DNA of 36,623 nucleotides from CAZCDM01 sp964497475 (lineage in GTDB: Bacteria; Planctomycetota; Phycisphaerae; SM23-33): NCBI GenBank assembly GCA_964497475.1, contig CAZCDM010000003.1:1-36623 (forward strand). Direction: 5' to 3'. A program made the translations under genes and the position numbers. Numbering within the stretch: the first letter of the stretch is position 1; every line of letters begins with the position of its first letter. Shown here in pieces: positions 8,042 through 15,693 of this stretch. Below the pieces are notes generated by a model. The model saw only the letters and a list, made by a program, of their open reading frames with translations. It ran no database searches and had not been told where the DNA came from.

Positions 8042-8911
8042 TTACAGGCCCGGGCTCCAGATCAGGCCGGACTTGTTCATCTCCTCGTCCGGCTCGTTGC
8101 CGGTCCGCGTGCCGTTAACGCTGGTGGTCGCCTGTTCGTTCGAGACGTGCTCGGCATGGCCGTCGGCGAAGAGAATGTGCCCGCCATCACTGTGCCTCGC
8201 GCCGAATCGCTGCCAGTCGGCCTTGGTGCGGTCGAGGCTTTCGCTGTAGTACGGATCGTCCGATTCCAGCTCCTCCCGGCGGGTTCGCTTTTCGAGCATC
8301 AGAACCACCGAAGCCGAGTCTTCCAGCGTGTCCAGGCAGATGCGTTCATCCCAGTCGTTGGAGGCCGAGGGGGCATTGGCGTTGAGGTTGGCGTTGATGA
8401 CATAGCAGAAAAAGACCGTCCGCGTCGCCCCGTTGTAGCTGGCGCGATAGCTGCCCGGATAGTCCGAGGGCGTCTTGGCCGCCGGGTCGATGAAGAGGCT
8501 CTTGTCGCCGGGCAGCGGAATGCGACCGTCGGTGAACAGCTCGGCATAGGTCGGTTCGCCGACATAGGGGGGAACGGCATTGCCCCACCACTCCGGGCGG
8601 GGGAGATTCTCGTCGAGGTCGGAGATATTCTTCTCGCCGTCCCAGGGCAGCAGGCCGCTGGTCTCGTTGGTCAGCATGATCGTGCCCTGGCCCCAGCTGC
8701 GGACGTTGACCATGCTGGCCATGGCCTTGGCCAGATCCCGCGCGCGGTTGAGGCTCGGCAGGAGAATGCTCACCAGCAGCGCGATGATCGCGATGACGAC
8801 CAGCAGTTCGATGAGGGTAAAAGCTTTTCGAGCGTTGGCCCGCCGGCCCCGGCGGGGCGTACAAGCCGACCGGGCCGGGAGGTTATTTTGCTTCGTCAGG
8901 CGCCTTGGCAT
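8042..8911 (-). CDS. Type II secretion-like pseudopilin, H-X9-DG family (planctomycete type)
   Basis: The 289-residue protein carries a 31-residue basic leader ending NARKA, then the prepilin helix FTLIELLVVIAIIALLVSIL, with Glu at mature position 5. Prepilin peptidase should cut after Ala rather than the usual Gly, which is common in planctomycetes. The C-terminal part has RHSDGGHILFADGHAEHV, the H-X9-DG motif that names the family. The middle is rich in Asn, Asp and aromatic residues. Such proteins occur in tens of copies in planctomycete genomes and are thought to be exported with a type II secretion or pilus apparatus, but their roles are unclear. The ATG at 8911 has an AGGA ten bases upstream and lies 29 bases inside the end of the upstream propeller gene; a GTG at 8935 is a weaker alternative. 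Confidence 0.9.
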   Translation of the reverse strand: MPRRLTKQNNLPARSACTPRRGRRANARKAFTLIELLVVIAIIALLVSILLPSLNRARDLAKAMASMVNVRSWGQGTIMLTNETSGLLPWDGEKNISDLDENLPRPEWWGNAVPPYVGEPTYAELFTDGRIPLPGDKSLFIDPAAKTPSDYPGSYRASYNGATRTVFFCYVINANLNANAPSASNDWDERICLDTLEDSASVVLMLEKRTRREELESDDPYYSESLDRTKADWQRFGARHSDGGHILFADGHAEHVSNEQATTSVNGTRTGNEPDEEMNKSGLIWSPGL

Positions 8912-10151
8912 GGGGGGGTTCCTTTTCCTTGTCACGCAGGTCTACAAACGTCAGGCTGCCGTTGGTTCCATTGCCCTCGTTGACCACGACACAGCAGGCC
9001 CGGCCCGGCGAGACCGGAATCACGAACAGCCCCTCCGGGCGAACGCCGACGTCGATGACGTGCACTTTTTTCGGGCGGGTTGGTTCGGTAATGTCGATCA
9101 GCAACGCCTGCTGCCGACGCTCCAGGCCGAGCACCGCCAACCGTCGGCCGGCCAGCTCGAAGGCGATCACGCCCTCGGGGTCGCACCGCTTGCCCTTGGA
9201 CAGCAACAGCGGCTTGCGGACGTCGTAGCGGCACAGCGGGCGGGCGGCGGCATAGTTGCCCGCCGGGACAAAATGAATGCTCATGCACTGCCCGCCTCGA
9301 ACATTGGTGCGCGGGTTCTTTCGGCCTTCCTCGGCCGCCAGCACGAGGTAGCCCGCCTGGCCGGCGAGGTCCACCGGGCCGGTCACGGCCACGCCGTCGG
9401 GGTCGGCACAGGCCGTCAGACGGATCACACCGGCGATGGCACGCTTGGGCAGGTCGATCAGCACGACGGCGTCGTTTTCCTGGCAGGTCACGGCCGCGAG
9501 TTTTGAATCGGGGCTGATGGCGATGAACTCCGGCTCGATCTGCCCGACCGGCAGACCCACCGCCTCGGCCAGGCCCGGGATTTCCGTCACGGGCAGGTCG
9601 CCCTTGCCCAGCCGCTTGTCGAGCTCGGCCAAATCGATCGCGAGAATCCGCCCCGGCGTGGTCGGATCCTCCTCGGCCTCGATGGCCACCAGCGCCACCG
9701 ACCCGTCGGGCGCGATGGCGATGCAGTCCGGCCCGGGGGGCAGGTTCTGGCGGTGGACGATCTTGCCCGAGGCCTGGCCCGGCTGGCCGGATAGATCTAC
9801 CACGAAGAACTGGCCCGGAAACTCGTGCCCGCCGTCTTCCAGGGCGGTCACAAAGGCCAAAGGTCTGCTCGGATGGACCGCCGCGCTGGTCGGCTCGGTG
9901 TCCTCGACGTCGATCCGCTGGAGCGACTCGATGCGGGGCTCGCCCGGCAGCCCGGCCACGCGGTAGAGGTCGATCATTTCGTCGTCGCCGGCCGTGGCGA
10001 TCAGCACGCGCTGCTGCGGGGCCCAGGCGCCGATTTCGGCACACGAGCCGCCCACCTGGATGGTCTTGGCGAGATAGCTGATGTCCGCCCGGGCCGGGGC
10101 CGACACGGCCAGCACCGCCAGCCCGGCTGCCAGAAAAATACGCCTACGCAT
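8883..10151 (-). CDS. Secreted beta-propeller protein, choice-of-anchor I-like
   Basis: The 422-residue product begins with a signal peptide (MRRRIFLAAGLAVLAVSAPA, cleavage after ARA). The mature part is built of repeated four-strand blades, such as PDCIAIAPDGSVALVAIEAE, IEPEFIAISPDSKLAAVTCQ and then ENDAVVLIDL. The E-P-E-x-I-A-x-S and C-D-P-E-G-V segments match the choice-of-anchor I / esterase-like beta-propeller group, usually secreted and sometimes associated with alkaline phosphatase-like activity. There is no membrane anchor or sorting signal at the C-terminus. An AAGGGA lies about 8 bases before the ATG. Its 3' end overlaps the pseudopilin start by 29 bases, so the two genes are probably translated in coupled fashion. 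Enzymatic activity is not shown by the sequence. Confidence 0.8.
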   Translation of the reverse strand: MRRRIFLAAGLAVLAVSAPARADISYLAKTIQVGGSCAEIGAWAPQQRVLIATAGDDEMIDLYRVAGLPGEPRIESLQRIDVEDTEPTSAAVHPSRPLAFVTALEDGGHEFPGQFFVVDLSGQPGQASGKIVHRQNLPPGPDCIAIAPDGSVALVAIEAEEDPTTPGRILAIDLAELDKRLGKGDLPVTEIPGLAEAVGLPVGQIEPEFIAISPDSKLAAVTCQENDAVVLIDLPKRAIAGVIRLTACADPDGVAVTGPVDLAGQAGYLVLAAEEGRKNPRTNVRGGQCMSIHFVPAGNYAAARPLCRYDVRKPLLLSKGKRCDPEGVIAFELAGRRLAVLGLERRQQALLIDITEPTRPKKVHVIDVGVRPEGLFVIPVSPGRACCVVVNEGNGTNGSLTFVDLRDKEKEPPHAKAPDEAK

Positions 10152-10190
10152 GGAGCAGTCCCTTCGCGAAGAAGTCTGTATGGTCGCCGA

Positions 10191-10212
10191 GCCCGCCCCG
10201 TGCGGGGCGGGC
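10191..10212. other. Perfect GC hairpin between the propeller and PEP-CTERM genes
   Basis: GCCCGCCCCG (10191-10200) pairs fully with CGGGGCGGGC (10203-10212). It lies downstream of the PEP-CTERM gene on the minus strand and could stop or pause transcription, but no T-run follows in either direction. Confidence 0.5.
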
Positions 10213-10274
10213 CCGGATGCGACCGATCTATCGTAATCCGCCGGGGTTCCCGCGGCGGGGTGAACCGTACTTGT

Positions 10275-10350
10275 CTCAGCGATTGCGGCGGCGGGCCAGC
10301 ATCGTCAGGCCGCCCACGCCCAGCAGGGCCATCGTGGCCGGCTCGGGGAC
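10275..10350 (-). repeat. 76-bp PEP-CTERM tag repeat, copy 1
   Basis: This block is identical base for base to 11427-11502. It encodes the end of the protein, VPEPATMALLGVGGLTMLAR plus RRNR and the stop codon. Identity ends abruptly at the first codon before the tag. Confidence 0.95.
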
Positions 10351-11109
10351 GACAAACTGTCGATTGCCAAAATTCTGGCTGGAAGCGCCACCAGACCAGA
10401 TGTTCGGCTGGCCGAAGGTACTGGACGATCCGTCGTTATACTGCGTTGCGCCCAGAATCGGGTCCTCTTCCAGCTTGCCAATTTCTTCGCCATTAACACC
10501 ACCGCTGGTCCAGATATCCCCGCTTTCACCGACCCAGCCTTGCTGCTGGCCTGCACTCGCGTCGAGAATTCGCATCTGCCAGTCGTCATTGTCCACACCA
10601 AACCCATCGCCGCTGGACGTGATGTAGGTGGTATCGTTCAGGGCGATGTGGATATGCCAGTCGCCGCCGGCCAGGTCGGGGTCATAGCCGACGTTCGTCG
10701 CGAGAGCACCATAATTGTCTCCCGTTCCATCCGTGTCATCATACTCGCGAATGGTGATGATCGTTCCCTCCGAGATGCTCGACCAGAGGGTATCGTTGGT
10801 AAACGTAAGACTTCCGGATTTCGGGTCACTGTTCTCCCACTCCAAGGTCCAGCCTCGCAAATCCAGTGTTTCGACGGTTGCATCGTTCATGTCGGTTCCG
10901 GCGACAACCAGTTCAACCCAATTCCCCCCATTGCCCTGCGCCGCTCCAAAAAACACGTCCGAGCTGTCACCCTCATCAAGGTAGGAATCCCCGTCAACAG
11001 CATTGAACTCGTTAAGAATCAGTGATGTAGCGGCAGAACCGTTGGCCGCAATAATGGCAAGCGTAAAAACCAGAGTAAGGCTTGATGTCAGACGTGATTT
11101 GATTCGCAT
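10276..11109 (-). CDS. PEP-CTERM sorting-domain protein with lamin-tail-like domain
   Basis: The 277-residue protein has an N-terminal signal peptide (MRIKSRLTSSLTLVFTLAII to GSAA). A beta-sandwich region starts SLILNEFNAVDGDSY and includes NWVELVV and LRGWTLEWEN, the pattern of a lamin-tail domain (I-N-E-h, W-h-E-L, h-x-G-W). The middle is rich in Asp, Asn, Gly and Thr. It ends in a PEP-CTERM tag: VPEP, a hydrophobic helix and a basic RRRNR tail, the signal that exosortase cuts during delivery to the surface. No exosortase lies in the window. The start at 11109 is chosen because it opens the signal peptide and has an AGGGA about 9 bases upstream; the frame extends 31 codons further without such a signal. 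It is the downstream member of a duplicated pair. Confidence 0.88.
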   Translation of the reverse strand: MRIKSRLTSSLTLVFTLAIIAANGSAATSLILNEFNAVDGDSYLDEGDSSDVFFGAAQGNGGNWVELVVAGTDMNDATVETLDLRGWTLEWENSDPKSGSLTFTNDTLWSSISEGTIITIREYDDTDGTGDNYGALATNVGYDPDLAGGDWHIHIALNDTTYITSSGDGFGVDNDDWQMRILDASAGQQQGWVGESGDIWTSGGVNGEEIGKLEEDPILGATQYNDGSSSTFGQPNIWSGGASSQNFGNRQFVVPEPATMALLGVGGLTMLARRRNR

Positions 11110-11239
11110 GATATTTTCCCTTTCGTGAGCTGAGCAAAGTCGGTTTACCTGGCCCGACAGAAACGATGAACACTGCCGAGCGCTGTGCGAGCTATCCCGC
11201 AAGCGAGTGCGAGTTTACTCCCGACAAACCAGAGATCAA

Positions 11240-11292
11240 GTTAAGAAGATGTTTTTCATGCGCCCTAAACGCTTTCTTAATTTAAGCTTAAC
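11240..11292 (-). promoter_or_regulatory. 53-bp conserved upstream element, copy 1
   Basis: This AT-rich block begins and ends with the inverted six-mers GTTAAG/CTTAAC and lies 130 bases before the start of the downstream PEP-CTERM gene. By hand count about 40 of 53 positions match the element at 12221-12273, including TGTTTTTCATG and CTTTCTTA. Equal length, equal distance from a start codon and the AT content in GC-rich DNA suggest a promoter or regulator site. Confidence 0.6.
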
Positions 11293-11334
11293 GATATGGG
11301 ATTCCCGGCCGGTGCGATTCGTGATCTCCCGGTG

Positions 11335-11373
11335 AAAAACAACGGGCCTGCCTCGGCGTGGAGACAGGCCCGT
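11335..11373 (-). terminator. Rho-independent terminator of the upstream PEP-CTERM gene
   Basis: On the minus strand ACGGGCCTG (65-73 of the 11,300s) pairs perfectly with CAGGCCCGT (42-50) around a 14-base loop and is followed by TGTTTTT. It lies 55 bases beyond the stop codon of the gene at 11428-12099. Confidence 0.88.
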
Positions 11374-11426
11374 CAATGACAAGCGATATCACTCCGTCCG
11401 GATGATTGGACGGGGCTGAGGCAGTG

Positions 11427-11502
11427 CTCAGCGATTGCGGCGGCGGGCCAGCATCGTCAGGCCGCCCACGCCCAGCAGGGCCATCGTGGCCGGCTCGGGG
11501 AC
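11427..11502 (-). repeat. 76-bp PEP-CTERM tag repeat, copy 2
   Basis: Identical to 10275-10350; see that entry. It covers the sorting tag and stop codon of the second PEP-CTERM gene. Confidence 0.95.
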
Positions 11503-12099
11503 CTGCCCCGGCGAGCCGATGTCCGTGCCAGTGCCGCCGTCCCCATCACCGGTGGCAACGAAACCACCCTGGGCATCACCGACAAACGACCTGCTGCCGT
11601 CACGTGCGGTCGTCGTCGAGGGCGTCAGGCCGAAGATGAAGGAACTACCGGCATTGGACGAACCCTGGTCGCCGGTGTTGACGACATCGAGGAGGGTATC
11701 CGATGCGTCATACAGGTAGATCAGATCACCGCTGGCGCTGAAGCCGGGGAAATCGGTGAAATCATCTTTGGAGACGGCCGTGAAGCCACCGCCCCAGGCA
11801 GCGACAAAATCGGCGAGATTCTCGCTGTTTTCATCGACGAAGACCATCGACTGGCCGGCACTGATGGAGATGTTGGGGAACAGGGCCGTTCCTGCCGTAG
11901 CACTGTCATCATCCCACGAGTAGCCGTCCAGACTGACCGCCGAGCTGCCGGTGTTGGCCAGCTCGAACCAGTCGCCATTGGCCGCCCCACCGGGATGGTC
12001 TGAATTGCTCATGACCTCGGTGATGACCAGGTCGGCCGAAGCAACGCTGGCAACGGCCAACACAACACCCATCAACATCGCAAATACCTTACACTTCAT
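11428..12099 (-). CDS. Lamin-tail-domain PEP-CTERM protein
   Basis: The 223-residue protein starts with a signal peptide (MKCKVFAMLMGVVLAVASVA, cut near SADL). It then has a clear lamin-tail domain, residues about 23-170: DLVITEVMSN, GDWFELANTGSSAVSLDGYS and the acidic WDDDS loop, followed by ISAGQSMVFVDEN. The domain is an immunoglobulin-like fold found in many secreted bacterial proteins, often for binding. The C-terminus is the PEP-CTERM tag, identical in DNA sequence to that of its neighbour. AGGAAGG lies about 9 bases before the ATG. The central domain is only distantly related to the neighbour's, although tag, terminator block and upstream element are shared. It should be exported and processed by an exosortase encoded elsewhere. 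Confidence 0.92.
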   Translation of the reverse strand: MKCKVFAMLMGVVLAVASVASADLVITEVMSNSDHPGGAANGDWFELANTGSSAVSLDGYSWDDDSATAGTALFPNISISAGQSMVFVDENSENLADFVAAWGGGFTAVSKDDFTDFPGFSASGDLIYLYDASDTLLDVVNTGDQGSSNAGSSFIFGLTPSTTTARDGSRSFVGDAQGGFVATGDGDGGTGTDIGSPGQVPEPATMALLGVGGLTMLARRRNR

Positions 12100-12220
12100 T
12101 TTACTACCCTTCCTTTCGAAGGCTCAAGTCGTGTGCTGCGAACTCTTCCCAGCACGTATTGACACCACGGGACCCTCCCGCGGCTCACGTGCAATCTAGC
12201 AGCAATTCAGCAGGGAGCAA

Positions 12221-12273
12221 GTTAAGAGAGTGTTTTTCATGTTACACAAACTCTTTCTTAGGGTAAACTTAAC
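12221..12273 (-). promoter_or_regulatory. 53-bp conserved upstream element, copy 2
   Basis: Same length, same inverted GTTAAG/CTTAAC ends and same core words as the element at 11240-11292. It lies 121 bases before the start of the lamin-tail PEP-CTERM gene on the minus strand. Confidence 0.6.
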
Positions 12274-12285
12274 ACAGGCAGCCTC

Positions 12286-12345
12286 CCCGGCCGGTGCGAT
12301 TCGTGATCTCCCGGTGAAAAACAACGGGCCTGCCTCGGCGTGGAG
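12286..12345 (-). repeat. 60-bp repeat carrying an orphan, degenerate terminator
   Basis: Bases 12286-12345 are identical to 11304-11363, which hold the T-run and left arm of the terminator. Just past the identity the right arm differs (CAGACCCAC instead of CAGGCCCGT), giving a mismatched stem. No minus-strand gene precedes it, because the PEP carboxykinase gene lies on the opposite strand; it is therefore a leftover of a third unit or of the duplication event. Confidence 0.8.
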
Positions 12346-12477
12346 CCAGACCCACCGGGCCTTGACAAGACGGTCCATTTGTCGTATCTCTATTGCACGC
12401 TGGATCAGTGCATCTGTCCTAAACAGACCACTTCTCCCGACCCGTCGCCTCTCGGGCGACCCAACCACGAGGATTTC

Positions 12478-14355
12478 ATGGACGCCACCACTGTAGATAA
12501 ACTCAAACAGAAAATGGACGAGACGAGCCTGGCCAAACTCCAGGCCATCGACAACGCCGAGGTCGACGCCTTCGTCCTCCATGCAATGGAACTCTGCGAC
12601 CCCAAGCACATCGTCGTCTGCGATGACAGCGCCGAGGACGTCGCCTGGATTCGCCAGCAGGCCATCGACAACCGCGAAGAGCTGCCCCTGGCCATTCCGG
12701 GCCATACCGTGCACTGGGACGGCTACTACGATCAGGCCCGCAAGAAAGACGTCACAAAGTACCTCGTGCCCAAAGACATTGACCTCGACCCCAAGCTCAA
12801 CCAGGTCGAGCGGGAGGAGGGCTTGACGGAAATGGAAGACCTCCAGCGCGGCGCCTACCAGGGCCGGACGATGCATGTGCGATTCTTCTGCCTCGGGCCG
12901 GTCAACAGCGTCTTCGCCATCCCCTGCCTGCAGATTACCGACAGCGCCTACGTCGCCCACAGCGAAGACATGCTCTACCGCGTCGGCTACGAGGAGTTCA
13001 AACGCCAGGCCGCCGGGAAGGACGACTTCGAGTTCTTCAAGTTCCGCCACTGCACCGGCGAGGTCGACGAGCGCAACACCTCGAAAAACCCGGACCTCAA
13101 CCGCGTCTACATGGACTACACGCAGAACACCGTCTTCAGCGTCAACACGCAGTACGCGGGCAATACGGTGGGGCTGAAAAAGCTCTCGCTGCGTCTGGCC
13201 ATCTGCAAGGCCGACCGCGAAGGCTGGCTCGCCGAGCACATGTTCATCATGCGGGTCAACGGCCCGGCCGGTCGCAAGACCTATCTCGCCGGCGCCTACC
13301 CCAGCGCGTGCGGCAAGACCTCCACTGCCATGATCCCGGGCGAGAATATCGTCGGCGACGATCTGGCCTACTTCCGCGTGATCGACGGCGAGTTCCGCGC
13401 CGCCAATGTCGAAAGCGGCATCTTCGGCATTATCCGGGACGTCAACAAAGACGGCGACCCGGTCATCTGGGACTGCCTCCACAAGCCCGGCGAGGTGATC
13501 TTCGGCAATGTGCTGGTCAAGGACGGCTCGCCGTACTGGCTGGGCATGGGCGAGGAGATTCCCTCCGAGGGCAAGAACCACGTCAGCGAAAACTGGCACG
13601 AGGGCATGAAGGGGCCCGACGGCAAGGAGACCACCCCCAGCCACAAGAACGCCCGCTACACCCTGCGGATTTCCGACCTGGCCAACGCCGACCCCGACTG
13701 GGACAACCCCCAGGGCCTGCCCCTGGGCGGCGTGATCTACGGCGGGCGAGACAGCGACACCGACGTGCCCGTCCGCGAAGCCTACAGCTGGACGCACGGC
13801 ATCTGCACCATGGGCGCCACGCTGGAAAGCGAAACCACCGCCGCCACCATCGGCGCCGAGGGCGTCCGCAAGTGGAACGTCATGAGCAACATGGACTTCC
13901 TCTCGATGTCCGTCGGCAAGTACATCCAGAACAACCTGGACTTCGCCAGGGAGATCGATCGGCCTAAGGTGTTCGGCACGAACTACTTCCTGAAGAAGGA
14001 CGGCAAGTACCTAAACGGCATGCTCGACAAGGCCGTCTGGGTCAAGTGGATGGAGCTTCGCATCCACGGCGATGTTGACGCCCTCGACGCAGGGTGCGGC
14101 CTGATGCCCAAGTACGAAGACCTCAAAAAGCTCTTCGCCGAGGTGCTCGACAAGGACTACTCCCAGGACGACTACGTCCAGCAGTTCAGCGTGCGGGTTC
14201 CCGAGCTGCTGGCCAAGCTCGACCGCATGGCCGAGATCTACGCCACCGTTGCCGACACCCCCGAAGCGATGAAAAACGAAATGGCCGAGCAGCGCAAACG
14301 CCTCGAAGCCCTCCAGGCCGACAAGGGCGAGCACATCAGCCCGCTCGACCTGTAA
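12478..14355 (+). CDS. pckG: Phosphoenolpyruvate carboxykinase (GTP)
   Basis: The 625-residue cytosolic enzyme converts oxaloacetate and GTP to phosphoenolpyruvate, CO2 and GDP, linking the TCA cycle with gluconeogenesis. It shows the GTP-type kinase loop AYPSACGKT around Cys278, the RFFCLGPVNSVFAIPCLQIT region, ARYTLRISDL with LGGVIYGGR downstream (PEP and metal sites), and a C-terminal FGTNYFLK segment. Length matches the family (about 600-640). The sequence NVESGIFGIIRDVNKDGDPV departs from the usual N-P-E-x-G-F-F-G-V-A-P-G-T, so it belongs to a divergent branch. GAGGAT lies 5 bases before the chosen ATG; an in-frame ATG at 12340 adds 46 residues across the repeat block and is rejected. 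The gene is single and closed by a long hairpin. Confidence 0.93.
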   Translation: MDATTVDKLKQKMDETSLAKLQAIDNAEVDAFVLHAMELCDPKHIVVCDDSAEDVAWIRQQAIDNREELPLAIPGHTVHWDGYYDQARKKDVTKYLVPKDIDLDPKLNQVEREEGLTEMEDLQRGAYQGRTMHVRFFCLGPVNSVFAIPCLQITDSAYVAHSEDMLYRVGYEEFKRQAAGKDDFEFFKFRHCTGEVDERNTSKNPDLNRVYMDYTQNTVFSVNTQYAGNTVGLKKLSLRLAICKADREGWLAEHMFIMRVNGPAGRKTYLAGAYPSACGKTSTAMIPGENIVGDDLAYFRVIDGEFRAANVESGIFGIIRDVNKDGDPVIWDCLHKPGEVIFGNVLVKDGSPYWLGMGEEIPSEGKNHVSENWHEGMKGPDGKETTPSHKNARYTLRISDLANADPDWDNPQGLPLGGVIYGGRDSDTDVPVREAYSWTHGICTMGATLESETTAATIGAEGVRKWNVMSNMDFLSMSVGKYIQNNLDFAREIDRPKVFGTNYFLKKDGKYLNGMLDKAVWVKWMELRIHGDVDALDAGCGLMPKYEDLKKLFAEVLDKDYSQDDYVQQFSVRVPELLAKLDRMAEIYATVADTPEAMKNEMAEQRKRLEALQADKGEHISPLDL

Positions 14356-14390
14356 GCCGTACGCTGTGCCGGCTGACAACCCGTAAAAAC

Positions 14391-14433
14391 AACAGCCCGC
14401 TGCGGTGTCACCATCGCGGCGGGCTGTTTTCGT
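14391..14433. terminator. Bidirectional rho-independent terminator
   Basis: AACAGCCCGC (14391-14400) pairs with GCGGGCTGTT (14419-14428); the inner bases extend the stem to about 17 pairs with two wobbles around a TCAC loop. It is followed by T residues on the plus strand and preceded by five A residues, so it can end both pckG and the convergent L,D-transpeptidase gene. Confidence 0.9.
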
Positions 14434-14448
14434 TTGGCGTGGGCAAGG

Positions 14449-15633
14449 CTACGGCAGAATCGTCACCGTGCTCCAGCGGTCCCAGGTGACGTTGGGGTTG
14501 GCCGGGTCGCCATAGCCCATGAGAGCATCGTAGAGGAACTGGACGTCCTGGTCGCCGAGTCGCACGCAGCCCCGGCTGGCGGCCGAGCCGATGCTCGACG
14601 GGTCGTCCGTGCCGTGCAGCGCGTAACTCTGGGCAACGCTGATGTCTGTACCCAACTGCCGGATGCCCTCGATCTTCATGTTCTGGCCCAGCGAGTTCAG
14701 CGGGTAGCCCTCGTCGCCGGGAAAGAGCGTCGCATTGCCCATGCCCGCCGCAGCCGGGGCGTTGTAGGCCGAGTGCATCGTCTTGCCGTTTTCGGCCAGG
14801 CGGAAGTACCCCGTCGGCGTGGGCGTCTCGGGCGCACCGATGCACACACCGATCCGCTTGACGAAGAGATCCTGCAGGAAAATGTCCGCCACCTTCGCAT
14901 CGCGGTAGACGACCAGGTGGAACGGGCCCTTGAGCATTTTGTAGCTCCGCCCGGCCTTGAACCCGCTCGCCGAGGCCAACCCGTTAACCCGCAGCACAAT
15001 GCTCGCCGGCGTATTGAGGCCCAGTCTGGCGATGACGCCCTCCCGCACGATCTTGCCCTCTTTGCGAACGCTGTTGAGCATGTCGCCCGGCCGGAAGGTG
15101 TAGCTCGTCATGTACGGGTCGTCGGGGTGGACGTAGGTGTCGGGCTTGAGGACGGTTCGGGCGGCGAGGTCTTCCAGTGCGGCGCGGGCCTTGGAGGCCT
15201 GCCCGGCCGAGAGGTGCCCCGACGTGTAGGCGGTGTTGAGCTTGGCCCGGGCGGTCAGCAGCCCCTGCTGGGTGTCGTAAAGCTTCATGCCCTCACCGTA
15301 GGCGGCGCGGGCCTGGGCGGGCGAGGCCGACGGCACGGTCAGCGGGCTGGGGCCGATCTGGGCGGCCAGGCCTCGCGTCATGCCGGCCGGTCCCGGGGCG
15401 GGCTTGTCGGCCTGGGCGGCGGGCATGGACGTGGGGTTCTGCTGGCCGGCCGGGGCGGGGGTCGCAACGTCGTCGCCGGGCGCAGGGGGCTGCTGGGCCG
15501 AGTCGGACGGAAAGACGCCCATGAAATAGGCGACAACCGCCACCGCCCCCGCAGCCAGGAGCATCGGCAGCAGCAGGCCCATCAGTCGTCGGCCGAGGGA
15601 GCGTCGAGGCTTGTGCGTGGAATACATTTTCAT
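14449..15633 (-). CDS. L,D-transpeptidase (YkuD fold), membrane-anchored
   Basis: The 394-residue protein has a basic start and one membrane segment (about residues 16-38, LMGLLLPMLLAAGAVAVVAY), a Pro/Ala/Gln linker, a helical stretch, and a LysM-like segment (SYTFRPGDMLNSVRKEG). The C-terminal 130 residues form the YkuD catalytic domain: YALHGTDDPSSIGSAASRGC then VRLGDQDVQFLYD, with the catalytic Cys in SRGCVRL and the partner His in YALHG. Such enzymes make 3-3 crosslinks in peptidoglycan or attach proteins to it in the periplasm. This supports the presence of peptidoglycan in the organism. The ATG at 15633 is preferred because GGAGAG lies about 8 bases upstream. It follows the cyclo-ligase gene by 60 bases and may share its transcript. 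Confidence 0.9.
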   Translation of the reverse strand: MKMYSTHKPRRSLGRRLMGLLLPMLLAAGAVAVVAYFMGVFPSDSAQQPPAPGDDVATPAPAGQQNPTSMPAAQADKPAPGPAGMTRGLAAQIGPSPLTVPSASPAQARAAYGEGMKLYDTQQGLLTARAKLNTAYTSGHLSAGQASKARAALEDLAARTVLKPDTYVHPDDPYMTSYTFRPGDMLNSVRKEGKIVREGVIARLGLNTPASIVLRVNGLASASGFKAGRSYKMLKGPFHLVVYRDAKVADIFLQDLFVKRIGVCIGAPETPTPTGYFRLAENGKTMHSAYNAPAAAGMGNATLFPGDEGYPLNSLGQNMKIEGIRQLGTDISVAQSYALHGTDDPSSIGSAASRGCVRLGDQDVQFLYDALMGYGDPANPNVTWDRWSTVTILP

Positions 15634-15693
15634 GATGGCTCTCCGAATCGCGTCGCGTAGAAGGTACAACCCGTCGCCGCCGGGCGGGTATCG

